DNA of 58,390 bases. It comes from QALR01 sp045646925 (lineage in GTDB: Bacteria > Bacillota > Clostridia > Oscillospirales > CAG-272). Under the pieces are notes generated by a model. It worked only from the letters and a program-made list of their open reading frames with translations, did not search any database and was not told the DNA's origin. The position numbers and the translations under genes were made by a program. Location of the stretch: NCBI GenBank assembly GCA_045646925.1, contig JAZRLQ010000056.1, forward strand, positions 1 through 58,390, in the 5' to 3' direction. The stretch's first letter is position 1; the number at the start of each line of letters is the position of its first letter. Below are positions 33,629 to 41,354 of the stretch, piece after piece.

Positions 33629-35260
33629 ATGCCGAAAAACGAAAACATTGACGCTTTCTGGGATATCGAGGATCTGATTCCCGAGCGTCCGAAAAGAGCG
33701 ATGGCGCGCCGTGAATTTGCGGATACCGCGGCGACGGAGATCGAGCTTGGCGCTCCCGTGAAAAACGATGGCGAAAGGATCCCGCCGAAAGCGGCACCCG
33801 AGAAGAAGCCCTCGCAGTTGATTCGGGAATATCGGGGAAGCGGTCTTGTCACTTCCGTGAAGATACTGTCCTGGCCTACGACGTTTGAATTCTATACGAA
33901 ATTCTGCAGAGATGCCTCCAGATATTTTTCCTTGACACACGAGCCGTGTGAGTACGTATATTTCTTTTCCTATATGCCGCAATACGAGCAGATGACGTTC
34001 TCGCAGATGTCGTACTATCTCTATTGGCGAAGCGAGATCCGAAAAGGGAATTATCTGAAGACGGATATCAATTATCTGTTTTTGTATATCTATGAGATCA
34101 TCAATCTGACGGATAAGATCCCGCCCTCGCACGGCGCAAAGATACTTTCTCGTCTTTGGGCGACGTATCGCAACGATTTTCGGTATTTGGACAAATATCT
34201 CGGAGAATGGCTTTGCGATTATTGTCTGATCCATGACGTTTCTCCCGATTGGGAGGCGCTGAAGGCTTTTTCGGGCGAGATCGCGGGAAAGGTCTCCTTG
34301 CCCGAATTTTATCTGAAGGACGGAGAGGTTTCCTTTCAGCTGATCGAGGCGGTGTCCTCCTACGATTACAAAAAGAGCAAATATTATGAAATGCACGCGA
34401 AGGAATACGATCTGCACATTCCTCGGGCGCTCACGCGCGCGGTCAACCGCGTGATCATGAAAAATCCCGACGATTTCGGAATCTGCGAAATGACGACCAC
34501 CCGTGACAGCTATGCGGGCGCGATCGTTTCCCACGGCTCGAAATTCAAGATGGAGATCGTTCGTTACGCGCTTCGGAAAACGAGCGCGAAGGGCGACTTC
34601 GATCTGAAGCATATCTTCGCCAATCTGATCAAGCTTGCGGAAAATCAGCTTCGTGGCGCGTTCGGGATCAAATCCCGCTTTTCTCCGATCATTCCGGACA
34701 GTCGTTTGAAAGAGGAGATCCTCGCGTATTTTGACGAATGCTTGCCTGCGAAAGCAAACAAAAAGACGAAAAAAGAAGCGGAAGAGGAAGCCTATATGGC
34801 GCTTTATGAGCCGAGGCAAACGGGTATGGCGGATATTTCCCGCGCGCTCGATATCGAAAAGCAGGCTTGGGAGACGGCGGATCTGCTTTCGGTCGATGAA
34901 GAAGAGAACGAGCCGTCCCCCGTTTACGCGGAGCTGTCGGTCGAGGAGGTCGTCTCTCCGATCCCGATGGAATCGATCGGAGAGACGAAGCCGACGGAGA
35001 CACTTCTGCCGTCCGTCTGCGATGACGAATACGGCTTCATTGCGGAGGCGTTGAGCGACGAGCAAAGAAGCGCTCTGCGGGCCGCATTGAACGGCGGTTT
35101 CTCCGCGTACTGCAGAGATCACGGTATCATGGCGGAAAATATGCGCGGAGAGATCAACGAGATCGCGATGGAATCCATCGGCGACATGATCCTCGACGGC
35201 GATTTCTCCGTGCTTGAGGATTATTTCGCGGAGATCAAGGCCGCTTTGGATGCTGAATAA
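33629..35260 (+). CDS. TerB_N-domain-like protein
   Basis: 543 residues. After an acidic, variable N-terminus, residues about 75-260 match the TerB_N pattern: FYTKFCRDASRYF, CEYVYFFSYMPQYEQMTFSQMSYYLYWRSEIRKGNYLKTD-type block, then LYIYEIINL. The C-terminal third has a Lys/Glu-rich linker and an acidic low-complexity region before a final helical segment (DEQRSALRAALNGGFSAYCR). TerB_N proteins have been linked computationally to DNA-processing and stress or defence systems. No catalytic motif is visible. Good AAAGGA-type site. It is followed by the BrxD-like ATPase after 66 bases. Confidence 0.8.
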   Translation: MPKNENIDAFWDIEDLIPERPKRAMARREFADTAATEIELGAPVKNDGERIPPKAAPEKKPSQLIREYRGSGLVTSVKILSWPTTFEFYTKFCRDASRYFSLTHEPCEYVYFFSYMPQYEQMTFSQMSYYLYWRSEIRKGNYLKTDINYLFLYIYEIINLTDKIPPSHGAKILSRLWATYRNDFRYLDKYLGEWLCDYCLIHDVSPDWEALKAFSGEIAGKVSLPEFYLKDGEVSFQLIEAVSSYDYKKSKYYEMHAKEYDLHIPRALTRAVNRVIMKNPDDFGICEMTTTRDSYAGAIVSHGSKFKMEIVRYALRKTSAKGDFDLKHIFANLIKLAENQLRGAFGIKSRFSPIIPDSRLKEEILAYFDECLPAKANKKTKKEAEEEAYMALYEPRQTGMADISRALDIEKQAWETADLLSVDEEENEPSPVYAELSVEEVVSPIPMESIGETKPTETLLPSVCDDEYGFIAEALSDEQRSALRAALNGGFSAYCRDHGIMAENMRGEINEIAMESIGDMILDGDFSVLEDYFAEIKAALDAE

Positions 35261-35326
35261 AAATTTGTTCCCGATTTTACAAATCCGGATCGATGAAATA
35301 TTGTCTTATTTCGGAAAGGAAAAGAT

Positions 35327-36670
35327 ATGGAAGATATGATGTCGGTAAGAATACCGAAAAGAATTTTGAACTCCTTGCTCTCGTCGATGGCGGCAGGTGT
35401 CGTGCCGCGTACGGGCGCAAGATATATCGCGATCGGACGAAGCGCCGAGATCGCCGCGATCTGCAAGGATCTCGAAAACGTGGCGGAGGGAGGCTCGGCG
35501 ACGAGATTTCTGATCGGCAAATACGGTTGCGGAAAGAGCTTTCTGATCCGTCTTATGCAGGGCTACGCCGTTGATAAGGGCTTCGTGTGCGCGGACGCGG
35601 ATCTCTCGCCCGAACGCAGACTTTCCTCCACGAACGGCGGCGGACTTGCGACGTACCGCGAGCTGATCCGCAATCTTTCGACGAAGGCGTCTCCCGACGG
35701 CGGCGCACTTCCGCAGATGATCTCGAAGTGGCTTTCCGATATTCAGTACGCCGTGACGCAAACGGGGATCTTTCCCGATTCGCCAAGATTCGAAAAGGAG
35801 GTTTCCGCGAGGATCTACGCGGTTCTCCGTGAGATCGAAACGGGCGTTGGCGCGTTTGATTTCGCGCGCGTGATCGAAACGTACTATCTCGCGTGGAAGG
35901 ACGATGACGAGCATTTGCAGAGCGATTGTCTGCGTTGGCTGCGCGGTGAATTTGGTACGAAAACGCAGGCGAGAGCGGCGCTTTCCGTTTCGGGAATCAT
36001 CAACGACGAGAACTGGTACGATTACATCAAATTGCTCGCCGCATTCTCACGCAAGATCGGCTACGGCGGCCTCGTGATCTTCATTGACGAATGCGTGAAC
36101 CTTTATAAGATACCCAACCGCGTTTCCCGCGAGAACAATTACGAGAAGATCCTCTCGATTTTCAACGACACTTTGCAGGGAAAGGCAGAGGGACTCGAGA
36201 TCATTTTTGCGGGCACGCCGCAGTTTCTCGAGGATACGAGACGTGGACTTTTCAGCTACGAAGCGCTCCGTTCCCGTCTCGTTGACAATATGTTCGGAAA
36301 GGATCCCGCCGCGATCACCGCTTCGGGACAGATGTTCGGACCCATCATGCGCCTCGCGAGACTTTCCGATGACGAATTGCTGGCGCTTCTCGCGCGCGTG
36401 ACGGGATTGTTTGTGAAAAACTACGGTCCTGTGGACGTGAAGCCGCAGGAAATGCGCGATTTTCTGTATTTCATGCTGGATCGCGCGGGCGCGGATACGA
36501 TGATCACACCCCGAGAGATCATTCGCGCGTATCTGACGGCGCTCGGTATTCTCATGCAGAGCGACGGAAAACGACTCCCCGATATTTATAAGAAGGAGCG
36601 TTCCGTTCTGCTTCCCGAGGCGGAGGAAAAAACGCCGACCGACTTTGATCCCGAAACCATTGAATTTTAA
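35327..36670 (+). CDS. BREX-type ATP-binding protein (BrxD-like, DUF2791)
   Basis: 447 residues, cytoplasmic. Walker A GKYGCGKS at 64-71 and Walker B GLVIFIDECVNLY with D254/E255, followed by the sensor-like LEIIFAGTPQFLED. The start RIPKRILNSLLSSMAAGVVPRTGARYIAIGR is typical of the DUF2791 family, whose members include BrxD of type 2 BREX phage-defence systems. Related ATPases occur with TerB_N proteins and helicases outside BREX. AAAGGA site six bases before the start. No BrxL, methylase or helicase is in the window, so it is not a standard BREX locus. Confidence 0.87.
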   Translation: MEDMMSVRIPKRILNSLLSSMAAGVVPRTGARYIAIGRSAEIAAICKDLENVAEGGSATRFLIGKYGCGKSFLIRLMQGYAVDKGFVCADADLSPERRLSSTNGGGLATYRELIRNLSTKASPDGGALPQMISKWLSDIQYAVTQTGIFPDSPRFEKEVSARIYAVLREIETGVGAFDFARVIETYYLAWKDDDEHLQSDCLRWLRGEFGTKTQARAALSVSGIINDENWYDYIKLLAAFSRKIGYGGLVIFIDECVNLYKIPNRVSRENNYEKILSIFNDTLQGKAEGLEIIFAGTPQFLEDTRRGLFSYEALRSRLVDNMFGKDPAAITASGQMFGPIMRLARLSDDELLALLARVTGLFVKNYGPVDVKPQEMRDFLYFMLDRAGADTMITPREIIRAYLTALGILMQSDGKRLPDIYKKERSVLLPEAEEKTPTDFDPETIEF

Positions 36671-36681
36671 AGGAGCTTGAC

Positions 36682-37950
36682 ATGGAAGAAAAGACTTTGG
36701 GACAGAAAATTGCGGAGGTCCGTGAAAAATTGGAGCCGTATCGCTTCAAATATTTCAGAATTCTCCGTACCGTGATCATGTATTGGCTTTTAACGAAGGG
36801 CATGAAGGCAAACGTTCTTGCCGAGGATACGGCATATGATAGACCTTTGCTTCTGCACGGAATGATGTGTTTCTCTATGATCGTGGTTTTTATCTTGTTC
36901 TGCGGTATTTTCGTTCTGTACGATCCGACAGCAAGACGACGTTTCTGCAAGGAAAAGCCGCAGGAAAAGAGCGTATGGTCGGAATCCATTTTCGTTTTGC
37001 GCTCGTATGAATTTATCGTTGAATCGGTCTGCCTGGCGATTCTCCCGTTGGTGTTCGGGGTGGATATGTACGTTCACTCTGCGTATCTGATTTTCAGACG
37101 TGACGATCTTTCGTTTTGGGAGACGTACGGGGTATATCTTCTGACGGCGCTGCCCGTTTTCCTCTTGATCGAATTTTTTATGCGCGTCAGAACGCGGTCC
37201 TTCTGGCGTACGCTCACTTATGATGTCGCCGCGGATAAGCATATGGACGCCGTGGCGCTGATCTTCCTTTCCGCGTTGATTCTGGTCGGATATCCTCTGA
37301 TCGCGGGAATTTATCTCGTTACGTTTGCGATGATAGGCGCAGTCATTGTGAAATACGGAATATGGGTGCTTTTGGGCGCGGTTTGCGTATTTTTTCTTTG
37401 GCGCGCGTTCGCGTATGCACGCGCGATCCGTATCCGCTGTAAATTTTTGAAGAAGCTGAAAAAGCTTTGCAAGGCGGAAGATATCACGATCTCCGAGATC
37501 AGCCGTCCGTACCGTTCGCTTTTCACGCAGAAGCGCTCCGATTTTCAATTCACCGTGGAAATGGGCGGAAAAACCTACGCCTGCAAGCTGATCGGCGCGA
37601 TGGCGAAAAATATGCCCATGCTCTTTTGTGACAAGGATTCCGGATATTTCAAATATGGATATTGCTTCCGAGGCAAAGAGATCGTATTTTGGCGTGAATG
37701 GTTTACGCACGGCTTTGACGCGCAGGAGGCGGACAAAAAGCTCCTCATCGTTCTTCCCGCGCCTCGTAAAATGCAGGCGGTGCATATGCATACGCTCTTT
37801 GCGACGGATAACACGACCTTCATCAGCGAGGGCAAGGGACAGCGACCGCTGGACAACGCTTCCGTCTTGTACGACATGACCGTTTTTTCGGGAAGCGGCT
37901 TTATCAACGCGCTGAAGCGCGATTGTCTCGATAAGAGCGCGGATTTTTGA
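36682..37950 (+). CDS. Uncharacterised multi-pass membrane protein
   Basis: 422 residues, 11 bases after the ATPase with AAAGGAG, so almost surely cotranscribed. Five or six hydrophobic segments are visible (for example MIVVFILFCGIFVLY, GVYLLTALPVFLLIEFFM, ALIFLSALILVGYPLI, IWVLLGAVCVFFLW). From about residue 245 the protein is cytoplasmic-looking and soluble (KLKKLCKAEDITISEI ... MLFCDKDSGYFKYGYCFRGKEI ... SGSGFINALKRDCLDKSADF). No known motif. Its position makes it a candidate membrane partner of the TerB_N/ATPase pair. Confidence 0.8.
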   Translation: MEEKTLGQKIAEVREKLEPYRFKYFRILRTVIMYWLLTKGMKANVLAEDTAYDRPLLLHGMMCFSMIVVFILFCGIFVLYDPTARRRFCKEKPQEKSVWSESIFVLRSYEFIVESVCLAILPLVFGVDMYVHSAYLIFRRDDLSFWETYGVYLLTALPVFLLIEFFMRVRTRSFWRTLTYDVAADKHMDAVALIFLSALILVGYPLIAGIYLVTFAMIGAVIVKYGIWVLLGAVCVFFLWRAFAYARAIRIRCKFLKKLKKLCKAEDITISEISRPYRSLFTQKRSDFQFTVEMGGKTYACKLIGAMAKNMPMLFCDKDSGYFKYGYCFRGKEIVFWREWFTHGFDAQEADKKLLIVLPAPRKMQAVHMHTLFATDNTTFISEGKGQRPLDNASVLYDMTVFSGSGFINALKRDCLDKSADF

Positions 37951-37962
37951 ATCCGCGCTCTT
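37933..37962 (+). terminator. Strong hairpin spanning the stop codon of the membrane protein gene
   Basis: 12-bp perfect stem (37933-37944 with 37951-37962) with the TGA stop in the loop. There is no T run after it, so it is more likely an RNA-stabilising or pausing hairpin than a full terminator. Confidence 0.5.
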
Positions 37963-38012
37963 AGACTGTCGAAAAACATACGCAGAAAAGACGAAATCAA
38001 AATTTTTGATAC

Positions 38013-38069
38013 AATCCTTCCGTCTTTTGCTTCGCAAAATCCACCTCCCTTTACACAAGGGAGGCTTTT
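38013..38069 (+). repeat. REP-like element of two tandem hairpins
   Basis: First hairpin TTTTGC-TTC-GCAAAA (38025-38039), second CCTCCCTT-TACAC-AAGGGAGG (38044-38064), followed by CTTTT. The layout (CCGTC, A/T or G/C hairpin, then CCACCTCCC..GGGAGG) resembles short intergenic palindromic repeats seen in many copies in gut Clostridia genomes. Only one copy lies in this window. The second hairpin with its short T run may also end transcription of the upstream operon. Confidence 0.55.
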
Positions 38070-38113
38070 AAAAACTTGCTTTTTTGGAAAAATAAAAAAT
38101 AAAGTGGAAAATC

Positions 38114-38141
38114 TGCAACCTTTTGAAAAATTTTGCGACTA
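38114..38141 (+). promoter_or_regulatory. Probable ECF-sigma promoter upstream of the sigma gene
   Basis: TGCAACC (38114-38120), then 14 bases, then GCGACTA (38135-38141). An AAC-containing -35 with a CGACTA-type -10 is the usual form for ECF sigma targets and differs from every sigma-A promoter in the window. It lies 50 bases upstream of an ECF sigma gene, which suggests autoregulation. Confidence 0.55.
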
Positions 38142-38191
38142 TATAGAGTAGAGAAATGTTCTCAAAATGAAAAAGAAACGGAGGCGAGAAA

Positions 38192-38749
38192 ATGAACGAT
38201 ACGGAAATCGTGGATCTTTACTGGAAAAGAGAAGAGCGCGCGGTGGAAGAAACGGAAAAAAAGTACGGCGGTTACTGCTATTCCATTGCGTACAATGTCC
38301 TTTCCAATCACGAGGATTCCGAGGAAAGCGTGAACGATACTTATATCGAAGCATGGAACTCGATACCGCCGCACAGACCGCTCATACTCTCGTCCTTTCT
38401 TGGAAAGATCACCCGACGCATTGCCATTGACAAATGGCGAAGCGGACACGCGCAGAAGAGAGGCGGGGGAGAGATGTCCTGTGTTCTGGAGGAGCTGGAG
38501 GAATGTCTCTTCTATGAGGACAGCGCCGAGCAGCATTTGGAAAAGCAGATGCTCTCGCAAGCGATCAATGAATTTCTCGGCACCTTGTCCGAAACGGAAA
38601 GAAGAGTTTTCGTTCGCCGTTATTTTTATATGGATTCTGTTGAATCCGTATGTAAGCGCTTTGGTTATTCCGAAAGCAAAGTAAAGTCCTTGCTTTTCAG
38701 AATACGTGGAAATTTACGCATTTATTTACAAAAGGAGGGATTTCAATGA
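38192..38749 (+). CDS. ECF-type RNA polymerase sigma factor
   Basis: 185 residues. Region 2 (YCYSIAYNVLSNHEDSEESVNDTYIEAWNSIPP, SSFLGKITRRIAIDKWR) and region 4 (FLGTLSETERRVFVRRYFYMDSVESVCKRFGYSESKVKSLLFRIRGNL with its helix-turn-helix) are both present, and regions 1 and 3 are absent as in ECF factors. It should direct RNA polymerase to a small regulon in response to an envelope or environmental signal. GGAGG site. It overlaps the next gene by 4 bases, the typical sigma/anti-sigma arrangement. Confidence 0.93.
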   Translation: MNDTEIVDLYWKREERAVEETEKKYGGYCYSIAYNVLSNHEDSEESVNDTYIEAWNSIPPHRPLILSSFLGKITRRIAIDKWRSGHAQKRGGGEMSCVLEELEECLFYEDSAEQHLEKQMLSQAINEFLGTLSETERRVFVRRYFYMDSVESVCKRFGYSESKVKSLLFRIRGNLRIYLQKEGFQ

Positions 38750-39270
38750 CAGAAAACGATATTTTGGACGCCATAGGTGATATCGATCCCGCATATCTGG
38801 AGGAGGCGCAGGGAAGAACTCTCATGCAGAGATCGAAGCTTTTCCGTATGGGATCGCTCGCGGCGTGTCTGCTCTTGTTTCTTGCGATTCCCTTGGGGAT
38901 CCACCTCTATCTGTTAAGTATGGAGTCTTACGATTACGCACCTCAATCGTATCAGGAATGCGGCGTTTATTACGTGGAGGATCACGCGATCGTCTGCGCT
39001 ACCGTGGGTATTTGGGGCGGAGACGCGGAAATGCTTGAGGTCTGGGCAAATAAAAACGGACTTGCAAGGAAGCTCGATTTGAAAAGTGTGGGGGTATCCG
39101 TTTCGCGCGATGGATCTGCGTACGGTCACACCGCATACGTGACGTTACCGGCTTCGGCTGCCGCTTGGTTTGAAAGCGAGGATGGCGCTTTGCGTTTGGA
39201 GGCGCTGAGAAAAACGGTCGCTTCTTATCGCAATATCACGGTCGATCGGCTCGAATTGATCTACATATAA
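38746..39270 (+). CDS. Probable anti-sigma factor, single-pass membrane protein
   Basis: 174 residues. A short cytoplasmic segment (ENDILDAIGDIDPAYLEEAQG) that could bind the sigma factor, one membrane helix (GSLAACLLLFLAIPLGIHLYL), and an extracellular domain of about 120 residues (ECGVYYVEDHAIVCATVGIWGG ... TVDRLELIYI). It starts inside the last codons of the sigma gene (ATGA overlap), so translation is coupled. Anti-sigma function is inferred from topology and position; no zinc-binding ZAS motif is present. Confidence 0.75.
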   Translation: MTENDILDAIGDIDPAYLEEAQGRTLMQRSKLFRMGSLAACLLLFLAIPLGIHLYLLSMESYDYAPQSYQECGVYYVEDHAIVCATVGIWGGDAEMLEVWANKNGLARKLDLKSVGVSVSRDGSAYGHTAYVTLPASAAAWFESEDGALRLEALRKTVASYRNITVDRLELIYI

Positions 39271-39296
39271 GAAATACGGAGAAAGAAGGGTTGTTT

Positions 39297-39677
39297 ATGA
39301 AAAGAAAAACGGTTCTGAAGGTAGCGCTTGGCGTCCTTTTGCTTATTTTTGCCGTTTGTATTCTCGTTGCAACCGTTAAGGGCGCGCTTCGCTACGGCTT
39401 CGTGGAAGGCCGCGTGCTGATTGCCGACAACGGCTCGTATCTGATCATTCTGAACGATTATTCTCCGATCAAAATGTCGGATTGCTCGGCGGGCGGAGAT
39501 CTGTTTTCCGATCTGCAAACGGGCGACAGAATACGCATTCTGCACGACGGGATCCGATTGTCCTACCCCGGACAGACCGGCGTATACCGCCTTCGTTTAT
39601 TGGAAAAGGGAAGTATTGACGATATCCCCTCCGACGTGATCAACGCCTTGAAGCGCATCGGATGGCTTGCGGAATAA
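39297..39677 (+). CDS. Small single-pass membrane protein of the sigma operon
   Basis: 126 residues from the ATG at 39297 (a TTG at 39291 lies too close to the AAGAAGGG site). One N-terminal helix (VLKVALGVLLLIFAVCILVATV), then a soluble extracytoplasmic part (EGRVLIADNGSYLIILNDYSP ... GDRIRILHDGIRLSYPGQTGVYRLRLLEKG) resembling a small OB- or barrel-like domain. It lies 26 bases after the anti-sigma gene and before a terminator. Function unknown; it may be a regulon member or a signal-sensing partner. Confidence 0.75.
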   Translation: MKRKTVLKVALGVLLLIFAVCILVATVKGALRYGFVEGRVLIADNGSYLIILNDYSPIKMSDCSAGGDLFSDLQTGDRIRILHDGIRLSYPGQTGVYRLRLLEKGSIDDIPSDVINALKRIGWLAE

Positions 39678-39679
39678 TA

Positions 39680-39714
39680 AAAAACCTCGAATCTCACGGA
39701 TTCGAGGTTTTTGT
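39680..39714. terminator. Bidirectional terminator
   Basis: 14-bp perfect stem (39680-39693 with 39699-39712) and 5-base loop with A and T ends; ends the sigma operon and the convergent small gene. Confidence 0.9.
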
Positions 39715-39715
39715 G

Positions 39716-39961
39716 TCAGTCGCAATTTTTTTCGGAGAAAAGGAGCTTCTTCTGCTTGCGGAGCGCGGAGTTCACTTCCATTTTGGTAAGACAACGGGAA
39801 ATACTGAGGGATATGCCGATGCCGAGCGCGAAAAGGATAAGTCCCATAGCGGAGGTGGTCAACGTGACCTCGATATTATCCTTGTTGAGAGATTCCCAAG
39901 CTTCCTTTGCCTTTTTCTTGAATGCGGCGCAGTCGGGATTTTGCTTGCATTTGTTTGCCAT
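39716..39961 (-). CDS. Small hypothetical membrane protein
   Basis: 81 residues. A polar N-terminus with two cysteines (NKCKQNPDC), one hydrophobic segment (TTSAMGLILFALGIGISLSI) and a basic C-terminus. A GAAAGG site lies about 14 bases before the ATG, rather far. It is separated by 85 bases from the carboxypeptidase gene and precedes a terminator on its own strand. No family recognised; coding status is likely but not certain. Confidence 0.6.
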   Translation of the reverse strand: MANKCKQNPDCAAFKKKAKEAWESLNKDNIEVTLTTSAMGLILFALGIGISLSISRCLTKMEVNSALRKQKKLLFSEKNCD

Positions 39962-40046
39962 GAATAGATACCAAACCTTTCAATCATGATTTCATATGTT
40001 TTTGTTTTAAGATGTCTGTATTATAGTATAGAAAAAATCGGGGGTT

Positions 40047-41354
40047 TTATACTTCGGATTTTTTTGCGGCGCGCTGTTTTTTTCTTTGGTAGAGCTTGAC
40101 CTTCCGATAGATCTGAAAAGCAAGAATGGGGAGGATGATCAGAGCCGCGATGATGAAGACCTTGCTTGTGACGATGGCCTCCAGAAAAAGCAGAAGCTTG
40201 CCGGAGGCGCTTTGTCGGATCGTCGATTTTGCGATCAGCGACGTCGATCCGATCGGTACGTCGTCCAGCATGATCGTGAGTGAGCCGACGCAATCGCCCT
40301 TCTGCACGGGCGCGTCGAGACGATCGTAATACAATTGCTTGGAAAAGGTGATCTTCGAAAGATCGGCGTCCTTGTCCAGAAAGGCGTATACGGATTGATA
40401 GGGAACGACGAGCACGTGCGCGACGTCCTTTCCTGCGCGTACGGGAAGCTCGCAGATGATCTGCGATTTATCGAGAACCTTTTTCTCCGCGAAATTGGAG
40501 CTTGCCCACGAGAGAAGACCTTTGACCTCCGCGTATCCGGGGATCGTTCCCTCCTCGTTTTTCATGGAGCCGAAGGCAACGCAGATGTAGGCGTAATTTC
40601 CGTTCGAGGTTGCGCTGACGAGCTGCGCGCCGTCCGCGTTGGAATAGCTGGTGCAAATGCCTTCCGCGTATTTATAATAATATTCGCTTTTCGGGGTCAA
40701 AAAGGAGTTTTTCGTGTAAATGGTAACGGCATCGTGAAGATTCGTTTGGGAGATCTGATACGCTCTTTTCGAGCAGATCTCCATAAAGAGCGGGTTTTCA
40801 TATGCGTACGCGGCGATCTTCGCGACGTCGTACGCGGTCGTGTAGGAGGTCGAGGTCAGTCCCGTCGCGTTCGCGTACATGGTGTTGAATGCGCCGATCT
40901 CCCTCGCCTTGCTGTTCATCAGCGCGGTGAAGTTCGCCATCGTGCCTCCGATAGCAAACGCGAGCGTGTTCGCGGCGTCGTTCATACCTGCGACGAGCGT
41001 TGCGTGGATCAGATCAATGACGGAGATCTGTTCGTCTGCCTTCAGACTCAGAACGGCGCCTCCCTCCAGTCCGCGCAATGCGCCCGCGGGGACGGTGACG
41101 ATGGTATCCAGACTGTCCTTGAAATATTCGAGCGCGAGGATCGCGGTCATGATCTTTGCGGAGCTTCCGGGCGCGACCTTTTCATGCTCGGACTTGCCAT
41201 AGACCAGAAAGCCCTTGTCCATATTGAAAACGGCGACGTTTTTCGACGTCAGCTCGTCTGCGCTTTGGTATTCCTTCGCGTGAAGCGTCATCGGTGAAAA
41301 AAGGGAGAAGAGAAAAAGAGATATGAGAAAAAGGGATATGATTTTTCGTTTCAT
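40047..41354 (-). CDS. D-alanyl-D-alanine carboxypeptidase-like protein (PBP5/DacF type) with degenerate active site
   Basis: 435 residues. Signal peptide (IISLFLISLFLFSLFSPMTLHA), peptidase S11 domain, a PBP5 C-terminal beta domain (from about ELPVRAGKDVAHVLVVPY) and a C-terminal membrane helix (VFIIAALIILPILAFQIY). The first active-site motif is intact (S64-S-A-K67 in PGSSAKIMTA). The second, normally SxN, reads GMN (123-125), and the third, normally KTG, reads CTS (234-236). It therefore looks like a wall-binding or weakly active homologue. It overlaps ribF by 4 bases, so translation is coupled. Confidence 0.88.
   Translation of the reverse strand: MKRKIISLFLISLFLFSLFSPMTLHAKEYQSADELTSKNVAVFNMDKGFLVYGKSEHEKVAPGSSAKIMTAILALEYFKDSLDTIVTVPAGALRGLEGGAVLSLKADEQISVIDLIHATLVAGMNDAANTLAFAIGGTMANFTALMNSKAREIGAFNTMYANATGLTSTSYTTAYDVAKIAAYAYENPLFMEICSKRAYQISQTNLHDAVTIYTKNSFLTPKSEYYYKYAEGICTSYSNADGAQLVSATSNGNYAYICVAFGSMKNEEGTIPGYAEVKGLLSWASSNFAEKKVLDKSQIICELPVRAGKDVAHVLVVPYQSVYAFLDKDADLSKITFSKQLYYDRLDAPVQKGDCVGSLTIMLDDVPIGSTSLIAKSTIRQSASGKLLLFLEAIVTSKVFIIAALIILPILAFQIYRKVKLYQRKKQRAAKKSEV

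Noticed and set aside
33473..35122. Minus-strand open frame of 549 codons opposite the TerB_N gene
   Set aside because: The plus-strand frame has a promoter, ribosome binding site and family motifs; the antisense translation has none.
33629..37950. Complete BREX defence locus
   Set aside because: Only a BrxD-like ATPase is present; the methylase, PglZ phosphatase, BrxC and BrxL genes are absent.
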